Source of the DNA: Thermoplasmata archaeon
GTDB lineage: Archaea; Thermoplasmatota; Thermoplasmata; Thermoplasmatales; GCA-001856825
Length of the DNA: 64,000 nucleotides
Direction: 5' to 3'
Assembly (NCBI GenBank): GCA_021792355.1
Contig: JAJYUV010000001.1
Coordinates: 124,001-188,000 of the forward strand
Shown: positions 16,922-26,900 of the stretch, piece after piece
How positions within the stretch are numbered: the stretch's first letter is position 1
How the letters are laid out: each line of letters opens with the position of its first letter
Translations under genes and position numbers: made by a program
Notes under the pieces: generated by a model
The model's input: only the letters and a program-made list of their open reading frames with translations
Databases searched by the model: none
Told to the model about the DNA's origin: nothing

Positions 16922-17797
16922 GTGGGAAGCATTCTCGACGATGAATTTGTAATCCAGATGGATGAATTACCACCGTTCAGTTGGATACGGCAAACTCCGA
17001 ACAGGTTTATGAACTGTGTTTTAGGGAGAAAGATTGACCACCTTGTTGTCAAAGCAAAAGGCAACGCCCAAATCTTCGCCATTATGGCCCAAGAAGTTCT
17101 AGGAGAGGATAAGATTCAAGTTGAGACATTTTCTTCCCCTTCCTTGGGGGGAGAAAACTGCATTATTTCGTATTCTGGACAGTTAAAAGCTGCACTTACA
17201 GCGCTTGAGGCGACAGGCGGTAAGGGAATAGTCATGTCGTCTGGAGGAATGGTAAAGACGCTAGCAAGAAAGAAAGGGTGGGATTACATTCCGCTTCCAA
17301 AGGGATATTCGACTCCTTTCCTATTTCCTGAAATTTTCGGGTGTCTCCTTTCTATTTTTGGCAAAAGAGTCAATTTTCAAGACATTGAAAAGTTCATAGA
17401 GATAAATTGCCCTTCCGAAATGACTGAAGCTAACGAAGCAAAACGACTCGCAGTACTTCTTAAGAAAGAAAGGTTAAAGGTATTGTATGACGAAAAATCG
17501 ACGGGACTTGCTGCTATGTTCACAAACCTATTCCTAACGTATTCTGGAATGGACCTCGTTAAAGAGAATATTGTGAACATAAGTTCGAATAAAAATGGTA
17601 TTAAGGAAGTTGCTGATGTTATCTCATTCTCATCTAAAAGCGAGTTCAATAGAAAGAAATTGATTGGAAACTTCCCTTATGACTGTGATTCTCTAGACGG
17701 ATACTTGAGGAACGTCATTATAGCGCAATTTGCTTCCTTATACCTCGGTATACTTGAGTCCAGAGAGATAGAACTTTTGGACAGGGAGGTAGAATGA
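16922..17797 (+). CDS. SIS-domain protein, probable phosphoglucose/phosphomannose isomerase
   Basis: A double-SIS sugar isomerase relative. CIISYSGQ corresponds to the SYSGNT-like block of the family, and GIVMSSGGMVKTLARKKGWDYIPLPKG corresponds to the second SIS half; a later block EFNRKKLIGNFPYD carries no clear motif. At 291 residues it is close to archaeal bifunctional enzymes (about 300), but the N-terminal GxGGSA element is degraded, so activity is uncertain. The start is GTG 16922, about 26 bases after a TTTATTTAC TATA-like element. Confidence 0.65.
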   Translation: MGSILDDEFVIQMDELPPFSWIRQTPNRFMNCVLGRKIDHLVVKAKGNAQIFAIMAQEVLGEDKIQVETFSSPSLGGENCIISYSGQLKAALTALEATGGKGIVMSSGGMVKTLARKKGWDYIPLPKGYSTPFLFPEIFGCLLSIFGKRVNFQDIEKFIEINCPSEMTEANEAKRLAVLLKKERLKVLYDEKSTGLAAMFTNLFLTYSGMDLVKENIVNISSNKNGIKEVADVISFSSKSEFNRKKLIGNFPYDCDSLDGYLRNVIIAQFASLYLGILESREIELLDREVE

Positions 17798-17801
17798 TGA
17801 A

Positions 17802-17809
17802 TTTTTTTT
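17802..17809 (+). terminator. Oligo-T terminator
   Basis: Eight T residues directly after the SIS-protein stop, before the promoter of the roadblock gene. Confidence 0.4.
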
Positions 17810-17865
17810 ATTAATCAGGAGTAACGATTAAAAATTTATATGAATGAATTGAATAATGAAATGTA

Positions 17866-18219
17866 ATGGCAAAGGAGACAGTGGACGGTCTATTGGAGGA
17901 ATATGCCAGGAAACCTTATGTCGAAGGGACGGTTCTCCTCTCGAATTTTGGTGTTCCAGTCGCAAGCAATAAATCCAATGACCCCGACGTGCAGTCATAT
18001 GCGCCTCTCGTCAGCGTGACCTACGAGGGAGCTCACGAACTTGCCAATACTGCTGGACAGCACCTGGGACAACTAAGTGTCGAACTTAGCAACGGAGGTA
18101 GAATCGTGATCAGGCCACTGCGAGAAACCTTCCTCCTTGCTGTAAAAGTGCAAAAGTATGATGACCAGATAGGCAAAGAGATCGACTTCCTTAGCCAAAG
18201 GGTTTCGAAGCTCATCTGA
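17866..18219 (+). CDS. Roadblock/LC7-domain protein
   Basis: A single Roadblock/LC7 fold of 117 residues: an N-terminal helix, VEGTVLLSNFGVPVASN, a central helix LVSVTYEGAHELANTAGQHLGQ, and strands GGRIVIRPLRETFLLAVKV. Such proteins usually partner small GTPases, and in archaea are often of unknown role. No GTPase gene adjoins; the nearest is the GPN-loop GTPase at 23226, and no link is shown. Monocistronic with its own A/T-rich promoter. Confidence 0.8.
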   Translation: MAKETVDGLLEEYARKPYVEGTVLLSNFGVPVASNKSNDPDVQSYAPLVSVTYEGAHELANTAGQHLGQLSVELSNGGRIVIRPLRETFLLAVKVQKYDDQIGKEIDFLSQRVSKLI

Positions 18220-18335
18220 ATCTCGGTCTTTTCCTTGCTTTAATACTCCTTCATTTTAGATAAGAGCAAATAAGGCGCGATATCCTCTTCCCTTTCATGC
18301 TGGCCTGTAATTAAAAATGTTTAAATATCTATTTT

Positions 18336-18357
18336 CGATATCTGAATTAGATATCTG
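18336..18357. promoter_or_regulatory. Operator-like repeat upstream of the PadR gene
   Basis: Two copies of GATATCTGAA (18337-18346 and 18350-18359), each built on the palindrome GATATC and 13 bases apart, lie just downstream of a TTTAAATAT TATA-like element and before the ATG at 18381. Spacing of about one helical turn suits a dimeric regulator, so autoregulation by the PadR protein is inferred. Confidence 0.45.
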
Positions 18358-18380
18358 AAAAAGATGTTGGTGATCAATAT

Positions 18381-18866
18381 ATGAGACATTATGATGACGA
18401 CAATGAATGGAGATTTGGGAAAACGGGATTCATGGGGCACGAAATGGGCAGGTTTAGGGGATTCGGATTGAAATACTGGGTTCTTACCATAGTTTCTAGG
18501 GAATCCTCTACTGGTGCAATGATAATGGACAAGATTGAAAATATGTCAATGGGCAGATGGAGGCCGTCTCCGGGACACATTTACCCACTTCTTGAACAAA
18601 TGACCGCAGAGGGTTATCTTGCATTGGATAATAGGGATGGGAAGAAATACTATTCAGTAACTGATAAAGGCAAAAGCGTTCTCGAAGGGAGCTGGTTTCC
18701 ATGGAGAACAATGGGTGGCCTTGCTGGGATCAGTGGATTAGAAGACGCACTTCGGAATATTGAAACGCTTGCAGACTATGTTTCTGATAATAGAGAGAAA
18801 ATCTCAAACGACGCCGAACTCAGGAAGAGAGTAAAAAACATAATCGAAAAGCTTAGTTTACTTTAA
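18381..18866 (+). CDS. PadR-family transcriptional regulator
   Basis: The winged helix (about residues 28-100) has KYWVLTIVSRE, MIMDKIEN, PSPGHIYPLLEQMTAEGYL and GKKYYSVTDKGK, the standard PadR blocks. The C-terminal helices (about 110-161) would form the dimer. The N-terminal 25 residues are rich in charged, glycine and methionine residues, unlike most PadR proteins. The regulated target is unknown; the repeated GATATC site upstream suggests it controls itself. Confidence 0.88.
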   Translation: MRHYDDDNEWRFGKTGFMGHEMGRFRGFGLKYWVLTIVSRESSTGAMIMDKIENMSMGRWRPSPGHIYPLLEQMTAEGYLALDNRDGKKYYSVTDKGKSVLEGSWFPWRTMGGLAGISGLEDALRNIETLADYVSDNREKISNDAELRKRVKNIIEKLSLL

Positions 18867-18873
18867 TAAACAA

Positions 18874-18886
18874 TTTTTTTATTTTT
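18874..18886. terminator. T/A-rich terminator between convergent genes
   Basis: T7-A-T5 directly after the PadR stop and before the end of the convergent PHP gene. Confidence 0.35.
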
Positions 18887-18898
18887 AAACCGAAGTAG

Positions 18899-19528
18899 CT
18901 AAATTCTCTTAAAGCCTCTGAATGCATAATCTCTTCCTAATTTAAAGTAAAGCCTGATTTGTCCGAGAACGGTGAGATCCTCCCCTCCAATTTTTGTCCG
19001 ACCAGTCATTATTGCCTTCCTGATGGATTCTTCATTCGTCGCGTCCACCTCAATGAACACTCGCCCTATCTCATCGTAATGATGCGAATCGCTTCCTGCC
19101 GTCATTGGTCTATTTAGCCGTTGGGCCAACCTTTCGCTCCTCTTGTTGCATCCTCTTCTGCATCTTGCATTTTTTGTTTCTATTGCATCGTATATATCTC
19201 TAAATTTTGATCCTATCCCGTTTACACTTCTATAGGGGTGAGCACAGACAGCTATTCCGTTCCTGCTGTGGATCGCGTCAACTGTCTCCTCCTGACTCAG
19301 TTTAGATGGGATTTCTCCATTGATGAAAAGTGCAAGTATATGTCCGTCTCTGGAGGAAACTTCCTCCCCACGTATTATTAGTAAGTCTCCCTTGTGTTCA
19401 ACAAACCTGTTGTGATCGGAAATTGCAATAAAATCAAGGCCCCTTTCCTTGGCAGTCTTAATGATCTTATCAGGTTCAAGCGTCGAATCTGGAGAATACT
19501 TGGAATGAATATGAAGGTCTCCTTTCAT
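18899..19528 (-). CDS. PHP-domain metal-dependent phosphoesterase
   Basis: Metal ligands of the PHP fold are visible in order: DLHIHSKYSPDS (HxH), AISDHNR (DH), RGEEVSS (E), CAHPYR (H), and AGSDSHH (DxH). The length of 209 residues matches stand-alone PHP proteins rather than DNA polymerase III. The natural substrate is unknown. Its ATG overlaps the metG stop by four bases (ATGA), so it is translationally coupled to metG. Confidence 0.85.
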   Translation of the reverse strand: MKGDLHIHSKYSPDSTLEPDKIIKTAKERGLDFIAISDHNRFVEHKGDLLIIRGEEVSSRDGHILALFINGEIPSKLSQEETVDAIHSRNGIAVCAHPYRSVNGIGSKFRDIYDAIETKNARCRRGCNKRSERLAQRLNRPMTAGSDSHHYDEIGRVFIEVDATNEESIRKAIMTGRTKIGGEDLTVLGQIRLYFKLGRDYAFRGFKRI

Positions 19529-21627
19529 TTTATTCTGATCCCTTCCTTCGGCGACCCGTCAAGGACCAATGTGCCACTTGGAACTTCCAAGTAAATGGGC
19601 TTCTCTTCAATGAAAAGGGCAGGAACTACCTTCGAATTTCTGGAGGTTGTTTTAATAACAAACTTCCTGAATTCCTCTATCGAAATCTCTGACGGATCTA
19701 TTTGCATATCACCAATCCGGACTTCCTCTCCAGGTGTTGCTCCATCCGGGGCCAGTACCAGGTGAATTCCTGTCTCATCCTCAGCAGCTAGAAGCATTCC
19801 GTTAGATGCTTCTCCCCTGATCGTAGCGGGTTTAAGATTCGAAACGATGACTATTTTTTTGCCTCGCAAGGAATCCTTGTCATAATAATTCTTTATGCCG
19901 CTCACTATTCTTCTCTTGCCATCTCCCAAGTTCAGATCCAGGAGATATAATTTCTCTGCATTGGGGTGGTCCGTAACTCTCTCGACTTCGGCAACTCGAA
20001 GTCGGAGGCTCAACTGCTTGTTGGTAATCTTTTCATATAGCCTGTCTGGTTTGGTAACTAATTTAGCAACGGGGAAATAGAGGTCTTCTTTCAGTTCAAC
20101 GGGCTCCTCATATCCAAGCCAGGAGAGTATTTTCTTTGATGTCTTCGGTAGAAAGATTTGGCCTGACACGGCAAGCGCATAGACAAGTTTTACTCCAGTA
20201 TATATTGCCGCATTGCAGTTTGCATCGTCCTTTCTGCATGCGTCCCAGGTCTTCCGATTTGTAATGTAACTGTTACCGTAGTAGGCAAGATCTAACCACG
20301 TTCTAAAGGCATTTCTTATATGAATTTCTTCCATATCTTTTATTATTTGCGACATTGACTTCCTAATGATCATTTCCGCTTCTCTGTCCACCTCATTTTG
20401 CGCAATCTGATCTGAACTAACAGGTCCTTTCTTGAATGCGAGGACGAGGGCCCGGTTGACAAAGTTTCCGAACTTGTCAATTAGCTCCGTGTTAACTCTG
20501 TTTTCAAATTCCTCTACAGAGAAGTCTGAATCGTGTTCTTCGGGCAGGTTATAGAGCACTCCAAATCTCAGGAATTCGGGATCATACTTTTCCAAGAGTT
20601 GGAGTACGGTATATCCAGTGCCTCTACTCTTCGAGAACTTTTGCCCTTGGTAGTTTAGAAACTCATTTGCAGCCACATAATGAGGTAGAGTCATTTCTCC
20701 GTGTGCAATCAACATTCCCGGCCATATTATTGAGTGAAATACAATATTATCTTTTCCAATAAAGTGATAATATTTAATGCTCTTGTCCTTCCATAGGTTC
20801 AGTGCATCTTCCTGGTTTCCAAGTACGGACGCAACTCCAGTCAGGTATCCCAAGAGAGCTTCAAACCATACATATATTCTCTTATTCTCATAACCCGGAA
20901 AAGGCACTTCCACTCCCCAGTTTAAGTCCCTGGTAATGGGTCTATCCTTTAGACCGCTTGCTATGAAGTTTCTTGAAAAATTCAACACATTTTGTCTCCA
21001 TGTCACTTTTGAGTTGATGTATTCCATCAAATCTTTCTGTAGGTTTGAAAGACGGAAGAACAGGTGTTTTGTCTGCCTGAAATCGGGGGTTGTCTGGTCA
21101 AAAATACAGATGGGATTGAGGAGTTCGTTGGGTTCTAGTGTTCTTCCACAATTCTCACACTGGTCACCAGTGGCTAACTCATATCCACAGTAAGGACACT
21201 TTCCTTGTACGTATCTATCAGCTAGAAAGATGTCCTCCTTTACACAAAATGGTTGCGTCATTTCTGCTTCATAGATGTATCCATTATCCATCAGCTTCTT
21301 TAGGAATTTTGCCGTTATTTCCTTGTGAAGAGTCGATGACGTCTCTATATAAGCGTCGAATTCGATGCCTAAACTCTTGAATATCTCTAGATCCAGTTCG
21401 TGGAATTTCTTGACGATCTCCTCTGGAGGTACACCTTCTCTTATTGACTTGACCGTTATTGGAGTACCATGCTCATCACTGCCGGAAGTAGCAATCACAT
21501 CATATCCCCTTAGTTTCAGGAATCTCCTGAAAACATCGTATGGGAGATATGCTCCAGCTATCTGCCCGAGATGGAGACTGCTATTTACGTAGGGGAGGGC
21601 AGCAAACACCAGTACCTTTTCTTTCAC
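19525..21627 (-). CDS. metG: Methionyl-tRNA synthetase
   Basis: Class I synthetase, 700 residues. The HIGH equivalent is LHLGQ (near residue 18), KMSKS is KFSKS (near 334), and a zinc-knuckle region CPYCGYELATGDQCENCG lies about 145-162. The C-terminal 110 or so residues (about 560-665) form an EMAP/Trbp111-like tRNA-binding domain (RVAEVERVTDHPNAEKLYLL). The start is GTG 21627, supported by a TATA-like element about 28 bases upstream. Confidence 0.95.
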   Translation of the reverse strand: MKEKVLVFAALPYVNSSLHLGQIAGAYLPYDVFRRFLKLRGYDVIATSGSDEHGTPITVKSIREGVPPEEIVKKFHELDLEIFKSLGIEFDAYIETSSTLHKEITAKFLKKLMDNGYIYEAEMTQPFCVKEDIFLADRYVQGKCPYCGYELATGDQCENCGRTLEPNELLNPICIFDQTTPDFRQTKHLFFRLSNLQKDLMEYINSKVTWRQNVLNFSRNFIASGLKDRPITRDLNWGVEVPFPGYENKRIYVWFEALLGYLTGVASVLGNQEDALNLWKDKSIKYYHFIGKDNIVFHSIIWPGMLIAHGEMTLPHYVAANEFLNYQGQKFSKSRGTGYTVLQLLEKYDPEFLRFGVLYNLPEEHDSDFSVEEFENRVNTELIDKFGNFVNRALVLAFKKGPVSSDQIAQNEVDREAEMIIRKSMSQIIKDMEEIHIRNAFRTWLDLAYYGNSYITNRKTWDACRKDDANCNAAIYTGVKLVYALAVSGQIFLPKTSKKILSWLGYEEPVELKEDLYFPVAKLVTKPDRLYEKITNKQLSLRLRVAEVERVTDHPNAEKLYLLDLNLGDGKRRIVSGIKNYYDKDSLRGKKIVIVSNLKPATIRGEASNGMLLAAEDETGIHLVLAPDGATPGEEVRIGDMQIDPSEISIEEFRKFVIKTTSRNSKVVPALFIEEKPIYLEVPSGTLVLDGSPKEGIRIK

Positions 21628-21703
21628 TCCCGTTGATAAATAGATACTATATTAAGACTTCAGAACCAACTAAAAGAAACGAAGGAAATAAAAAATAAAA
21701 AAA

Positions 21704-22084
21704 CTAATGGGTCTTGAGACCCAACTTGCTCACGTTTCTATGGTAGCCGGTCGAATATGCTGCATATAGGTAGCTGATTGCCGCAACAACTGCAGTCGTT
21801 ATTGTAAGGTACAGGAACATGTTGTGCCCTCCAGCCAGTACAACTACTGTGTACACCATTGCTAAGCCCGCGCCTAGGTATACAAAGGGTATTACCCTTA
21901 CTATCTTGTTTGCCGAGTTAGATAGTAGTAGATACGAAGCGAGCGAATACGCTAGGAAGGCAAATGAGGTATAGAGTACTGCTTGAAGTATTCCGTGTCC
22001 AAGCTGAAAGACATAAACCACCAAGAGAATCGAGGCAAGTAATCCAAACAGGCCAGAAGCCAGTCTAAATCCTTTCTTCTCCAT
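21704..22084 (-). CDS. Four-helix membrane protein next to ftsZ
   Basis: 126 residues with four predicted membrane segments (about 10-30, 38-56, 62-82, 88-108) and a short hydrophilic tail. No family recognised. The ATG lies two bases after the ftsZ stop, so it is surely in the ftsZ operon, and a division- or envelope-related role is a reasonable inference but unproven. Confidence 0.7.
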   Translation of the reverse strand: MEKKGFRLASGLFGLLASILLVVYVFQLGHGILQAVLYTSFAFLAYSLASYLLLSNSANKIVRVIPFVYLGAGLAMVYTVVVLAGGHNMFLYLTITTAVVAAISYLYAAYSTGYHRNVSKLGLKTH

Positions 22085-22086
22085 CT

Positions 22087-23178
22087 CTACATCACCGAGT
22101 CGATTTCTGCATCTAATCCCTTAGCTCCTTTTATTGCAACACCCTTGGAGGAGCTAAGAAAGTATGGAGAGTTAACACCTGTAAGAACAACGAGTACCTT
22201 GAATTCTCCAGCGAGAGCAGGATCAACGGACGCACCCCAGACTATCCTAGCCATGGGGTTCACTTTTTCTTGAACCATTCTGACTGCAGTTTCTGCCTGC
22301 GATACCGTCATATCTTCTCCGCCGACAATTCTTACAAGTGCTCCTTTTGTCGTGGATATGTCTGCCTCAATGAGGGGGGATGTGATTGCCTCGGAAACTG
22401 CCTCCTCTACGGTAGCTTTTCCTCCAGTGCTCTCCCCTATTCCTATCATAGCGACTCCTCCTTCCTTCATAACAGTCTGAATGTCTGAATAGTCGAGATT
22501 TACCAATCCTGGTTTCGTAATTATCTCGGTAAGACCCTTTAGGGATTCCATCAGGATTTCGTCCGCTACTTTGAAAGCTTGGTCCAGGGGCAGCCTTGGA
22601 ACAATTTCCAACAGTTTATCGTTTGGGATAACGATTGTAGTATCTGAGACCTTCCTCAGTTTTTCTATTCCATATATGGCATTGTCCATCCTTACTCTTC
22701 CTTCTGCTGAGAATGGTAGGGTGACAATGCTTATTACCAGTGACTTCTGATGTTTTGCAGCCTCGGCTACAACTGGTGCGACTCCTGTTCCAGTTCCTCC
22801 ACCCATTCCTGATGTGACAAAAACTATTTCAGAATTCCCCAGTGTGGACTGGATGTCGTTGTAGTCCTCACGTGCAGCCTCTTCTCCAACTTGAGGGATA
22901 GCGCCTGCCCCAAGCCCTCTAGTTGTCCTCTTTCCCACCAGAATCTTTCGATTTGCCTGTACGGTTAGGAGATGAGGAGCATCGGTGTTCATGGCAATTA
23001 GCTCTGCACCAAAGATGCCGGATTTTGCGCAGCGGTTTATTGTGTTAGTTCCCGCTCCGCCGCAGCCGACGATCTTGATGTTCACCTTCATTGACTCGAC
23101 TAGCTTCGCAATCTCTTCATCATCGGGAGAGATGAAGTTCCTCTGATTTTGAATGGTATAATCGTTTGGCATAATCAT
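22087..23178 (-). CDS. ftsZ: Cell division protein FtsZ
   Basis: Tubulin-like GTPase forming the division ring. GTP-binding motifs are VGCGGAGTNTINR and GMGGGTGTGVAPV; the T7 loop, with NLDYSDIQTVM, is intact. The open frame begins at 23196, but the TATA box (23197-23203) would be about 23-26 bases from ATG 23178 or 23172, so I use 23178 (MIMPNDY). The archaeal anchor protein SepF is encoded at 53462. Confidence 0.95.
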   Translation of the reverse strand: MIMPNDYTIQNQRNFISPDDEEIAKLVESMKVNIKIVGCGGAGTNTINRCAKSGIFGAELIAMNTDAPHLLTVQANRKILVGKRTTRGLGAGAIPQVGEEAAREDYNDIQSTLGNSEIVFVTSGMGGGTGTGVAPVVAEAAKHQKSLVISIVTLPFSAEGRVRMDNAIYGIEKLRKVSDTTIVIPNDKLLEIVPRLPLDQAFKVADEILMESLKGLTEIITKPGLVNLDYSDIQTVMKEGGVAMIGIGESTGGKATVEEAVSEAITSPLIEADISTTKGALVRIVGGEDMTVSQAETAVRMVQEKVNPMARIVWGASVDPALAGEFKVLVVLTGVNSPYFLSSSKGVAIKGAKGLDAEIDSVM

Positions 23179-23196
23179 ACGTATGTCAGACGGCAT

Positions 23197-23203
23197 ATTT
23201 ATA
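23197..23203 (-). promoter_or_regulatory. TATA box of ftsZ
   Basis: TATAAAT on the minus strand, centred about 22-28 bases from the ATG codons at 23178 and 23172. It overlaps the upstream in-frame ATG at 23196, which argues against that start. Confidence 0.55.
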
Positions 23204-23225
23204 CTTTTCTTTATTTATTGTGATT

Positions 23226-23993
23226 CTACCGCTTTTCCAAGTCGTCAGACCCGAAGAAGATTTTCTGAAGGAATGAATAAATGTCTTCCATTCCCTCATC
23301 GTTTTCTGAAGAAGCAAATACGCTCTCTCCCAGTATGTCGAGACTTTCGCTCCCCCCCAATATTGCCTCTGATAGCTGTACGTTTAAGGAAGCTGACCCC
23401 TCTCTTAGGTCTTTAATCAACTCATTCCTATTCCTATCCCATCTCTCTATCCTATTCCTTTCAGCCGGTTCAAGCAAATCGGCCTTCGATACCACGTTTA
23501 GAAATGGAATGTAAAATCTGGTCATCACGCTCAGTGCAAGAAATCTAGATGAAACATATGACTCAGGATTTTTCATTAGTACCGAATCAAAGAGGTATAG
23601 CATAGCATTGCTCTCATCTCCAAGGCTCGAGATCAGCTGTGAGGAAGACCCTCTGAATGCAAACAGTTCGAGCTGCCCCGGAGTGTCGATTAGAGTGTAG
23701 TCAGAATCGTACGAGTCCACTAATTCCCTTATCCTATCAGCTTCCTGCACAACAAGGTCAGCTGCAACGATCTGAGCCCCGTTAGGCCCAAGATTATAAT
23801 TCTGCATCACGCTTTCAAGCGATATATTCTCCCTAATGTCTATGTCAGGAGTATATGGTAAGAATTCTGCACCTGGATCCAAATTTACAGTTATCGCGTC
23901 GTAGCTAAGGTTCTCCATCCATTCCTTCATCGTATTAACCAGCGTGGATTTTCCAGAACCTGCAGTCCCTACAAAATATACCCTAGGTATCAT
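23226..23993 (-). CDS. GPN-loop GTPase
   Basis: Archaeal homologue of the eukaryotic RNA-polymerase assembly GTPases. Walker A GTAGSGKST is near residue 10, the GPN signature is in YNLGPNGAQ, the switch is DTPGQLELF, and the base-specificity motif is SKAD. The frame opens at 24035, but ATG 23993 places Walker A at the N-terminus and leaves an 11-base overlap with the upstream polD2 stop. Confidence 0.92.
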   Translation of the reverse strand: MIPRVYFVGTAGSGKSTLVNTMKEWMENLSYDAITVNLDPGAEFLPYTPDIDIRENISLESVMQNYNLGPNGAQIVAADLVVQEADRIRELVDSYDSDYTLIDTPGQLELFAFRGSSSQLISSLGDESNAMLYLFDSVLMKNPESYVSSRFLALSVMTRFYIPFLNVVSKADLLEPAERNRIERWDRNRNELIKDLREGSASLNVQLSEAILGGSESLDILGESVFASSENDEGMEDIYSFLQKIFFGSDDLEKR

Positions 23994-26900
23994 CGAAATC
24001 CTCCAGCGTCTTGAAGTTGTTGTCTTTTGCCTCAAATATTGAATTGACCGATTCCCTCATTATCCTTATCCTCTGTCTGACGTAGTTGCTGACCTCGAAC
24101 TGATTGGTAATTTTGAAACTGGTTTCCAGGTACTTCGTAATGTTCCCTTTGTGGACTGTGCCCACCAGTTTCGTTCCACACTTTCTGCACTTACCTGTGA
24201 TTGGCAGTCGCCTGTATATTCTGTTGCAACTTGTGCATCTGAATGTTTGGGACCCGAATTTGTTCAAGTTCCCCATTATATCCGGTATGAAATGAGACTT
24301 GAGAATTCGTTCCGCCATGTCTGAAGCGTCAACTGCCCTTATCTTTTGCCCTAGTTTCAGAGTCAACTCCAGTTTTTGCTCCATGCTGGGAATAGTCTTG
24401 TAGCTCGATTCGAGCGTCCCCGTATTTATTGAAGAAGTGTCATCAGAGAACCCACACTTAGGGAACAGCTCCCCCTTCTTCACCTTGGAACCCGCAGTCA
24501 CGACATATTTTGTGATCTCAGATGGATCAGGGAACTTCATGGTCATTTCCAGCAGTTCCAGAGGGTATTCTCCAGTAATGTCGAGATTTAGAGCTTCCTT
24601 GTCTATTTCTGCTGGGTTGATCCTGAGAGATAGTACGAGGGGGGCATCCATAAAACTTCCTCTCGAGTTTGGCAGGTAGTCAAGTGAGAAATTGAGCAGA
24701 CCGTCCAGCAGTAGCATTATAGAATCTTCGTCTCCGTCGCAGTTTCTTCTTTTGGCAGCATGGAAAAAAGGGTGTGCATAACATACACTTCCGTCGGTAT
24801 AACCTATGATCCTTCCTAGTATTCCGCCGGAGGTGTGTGGTGCGAGTCCAATTACAAGAGTACCTATTAGGTCTTCTTTGCTTCTTGCTCTGTAGAAAGG
24901 CTCAAGGCCATAAAATTTTTGCAGGAGATCGTCGACGAAGTTAGAGACTCTTAAGAGGTACTGTCCTGCCTTCTTGCTAGGAACGACGTCTTGCGGATAG
25001 ATCTCAATTATCTGAGAATCATCGGTCAGCTCTGCTCCCGTATGGTCCTTAGAATACCCAAGAGATCTTGCCTTTTCCGGCGTCAACCCAATCTCGCTGA
25101 GTCTTGCGTGGGTCAATGGTACGTCTGACATGTCAAACCTGCAAGTTCCATCCTTGAATGGATAGACAGAATAAGAGGCCCTCAAAATCCCCTTCTCGAT
25201 AGGCTCTGGTGTCTTGTGTGTCGATGTGAGCCCCCTTACTCCGTTTACCTTTTTTGGCACCACAACACCTAATTGTTCCACCTTGGTTCTAAGAATCTCA
25301 GATATGTTGATATCGAATTCCTTGGTCCGGTCAGTCGGATTGGTATGGGAACCGCATTTCTCACAAACATTGCTAAACGTTATGGCTCCGCATCCAGAAC
25401 ACTGTCTCACTTGCATCTCGGTACCTTGAAGTTCCTCGTACTGATTCAAGTCCCTCCTATTTTTCTGGACGTTCCCAATGGGAAAAAGAACGTGAACTGG
25501 AGGGTTCATCTTTCTTTCCTCTGCCTTCTCTGGTCTTCCCATTCTTGCACCGATTCTGGTTAGTCCTCTTGGAAGTATGGGGAATCCTGCCAGTGCATTT
25601 ATGGTTCTCATGGCATCGCTACCTGTGACCTTCTTTCTTGATACTACCTTATTGTTTTCATTCCTCATACCCAAGGGAGCTATCAAACTCCGATAATTCT
25701 TAATTCTGATTCTATCAGTAACTTCGAATTCACAAAGGATGTCAGTCAAGAATCTTGTGCTGAAATCAGTCACAGGTAACTCCAGACAGTCGTCTCTTAT
25801 GACAGAGTCGTTTTCGACTATTTCAGAGAACAGTTGAATGTCTTCGACGCTGACATCGTGCCACAGGTAAGTGAAGGAGGGATGAAGTGGAATCCCTAGC
25901 GAGATCGATGCTTCTACTGCCTCTTTTTCTGAATTAACCTCAGGAATTCTGCCAATCGTCCTGACACAGAGTTGTCTCCACCAAGATTCAGTGAACGATC
26001 CCGGAAATAGAACCTTATTGTTCTCAATAAACTCCCCAAACGAAATCATTATTTCTCCTAGATCTACTATTTCCTTAATGTTTTCACGATTCGTTTCATA
26101 CATCATTTCGTTCTTTAGGTTGACGAGACTCCCAGACTCAAGAAGAACGGTCGGTCCATCAAGATTAGAATTGGCAACAACCGCTCCCGCTTTACCTGGT
26201 CTTTCCATCTTTATTTGCGTCCCAAGAGCTATGAAGTCATCGAGTACCTTCATTGTTACCGGACTAATTGCAACTGCTGCCAGCCCAGTGTTCCTCGACC
26301 TCCCATATCTCAGTCGAAACCCTCCTTTCCTTGAGGGGTACGATAGGGCAGGTCGACCTGCCAGCATTTCCTTGAGGTAGTTTGAATTTGGGAACAGGTT
26401 CTTTTCTTCTTTCTTTTCTGAAGAGAAGGACCATCCTTCCAGTCCAAAAGTACTCACATATTTCTTGAGTTTCGGCCCCTTGAGAATGAGTCCTTCCGCA
26501 ATGACAAGGGCCATTCCTCCGCGAAGTCTGTTTGTCTCGATATCTGGAAGATTCCTGTGTCCAGTTATTTCTGTTTCTTCGGTACCTTCTCCAGTTATGC
26601 AAACTGGTGAACCCTTCACAGCAGTCTCAATCTCCTCGTTTGTTGGGATGTATTGGAGGTGTTGCACTCTTGCGTAGAGTGGTATTTCTTCCTTACATCT
26701 CTCGATTTCCTCGTCGGTGGCAACGTACTTTCCTATCCCAAATTTCCTTCTCAGTAGGTCTCCTACGAAAACGCTAAGAGCCTGAGCTGTTCCTCCAGCG
26801 CTCCTTATAGGCCCTGAGTAATATATTGCAAGATAGCTGTCTCCATTCCTTTTCTTTACCCTGACTCCCGTTATGCCTTCCAGTGGTGCAACAAGTATGC

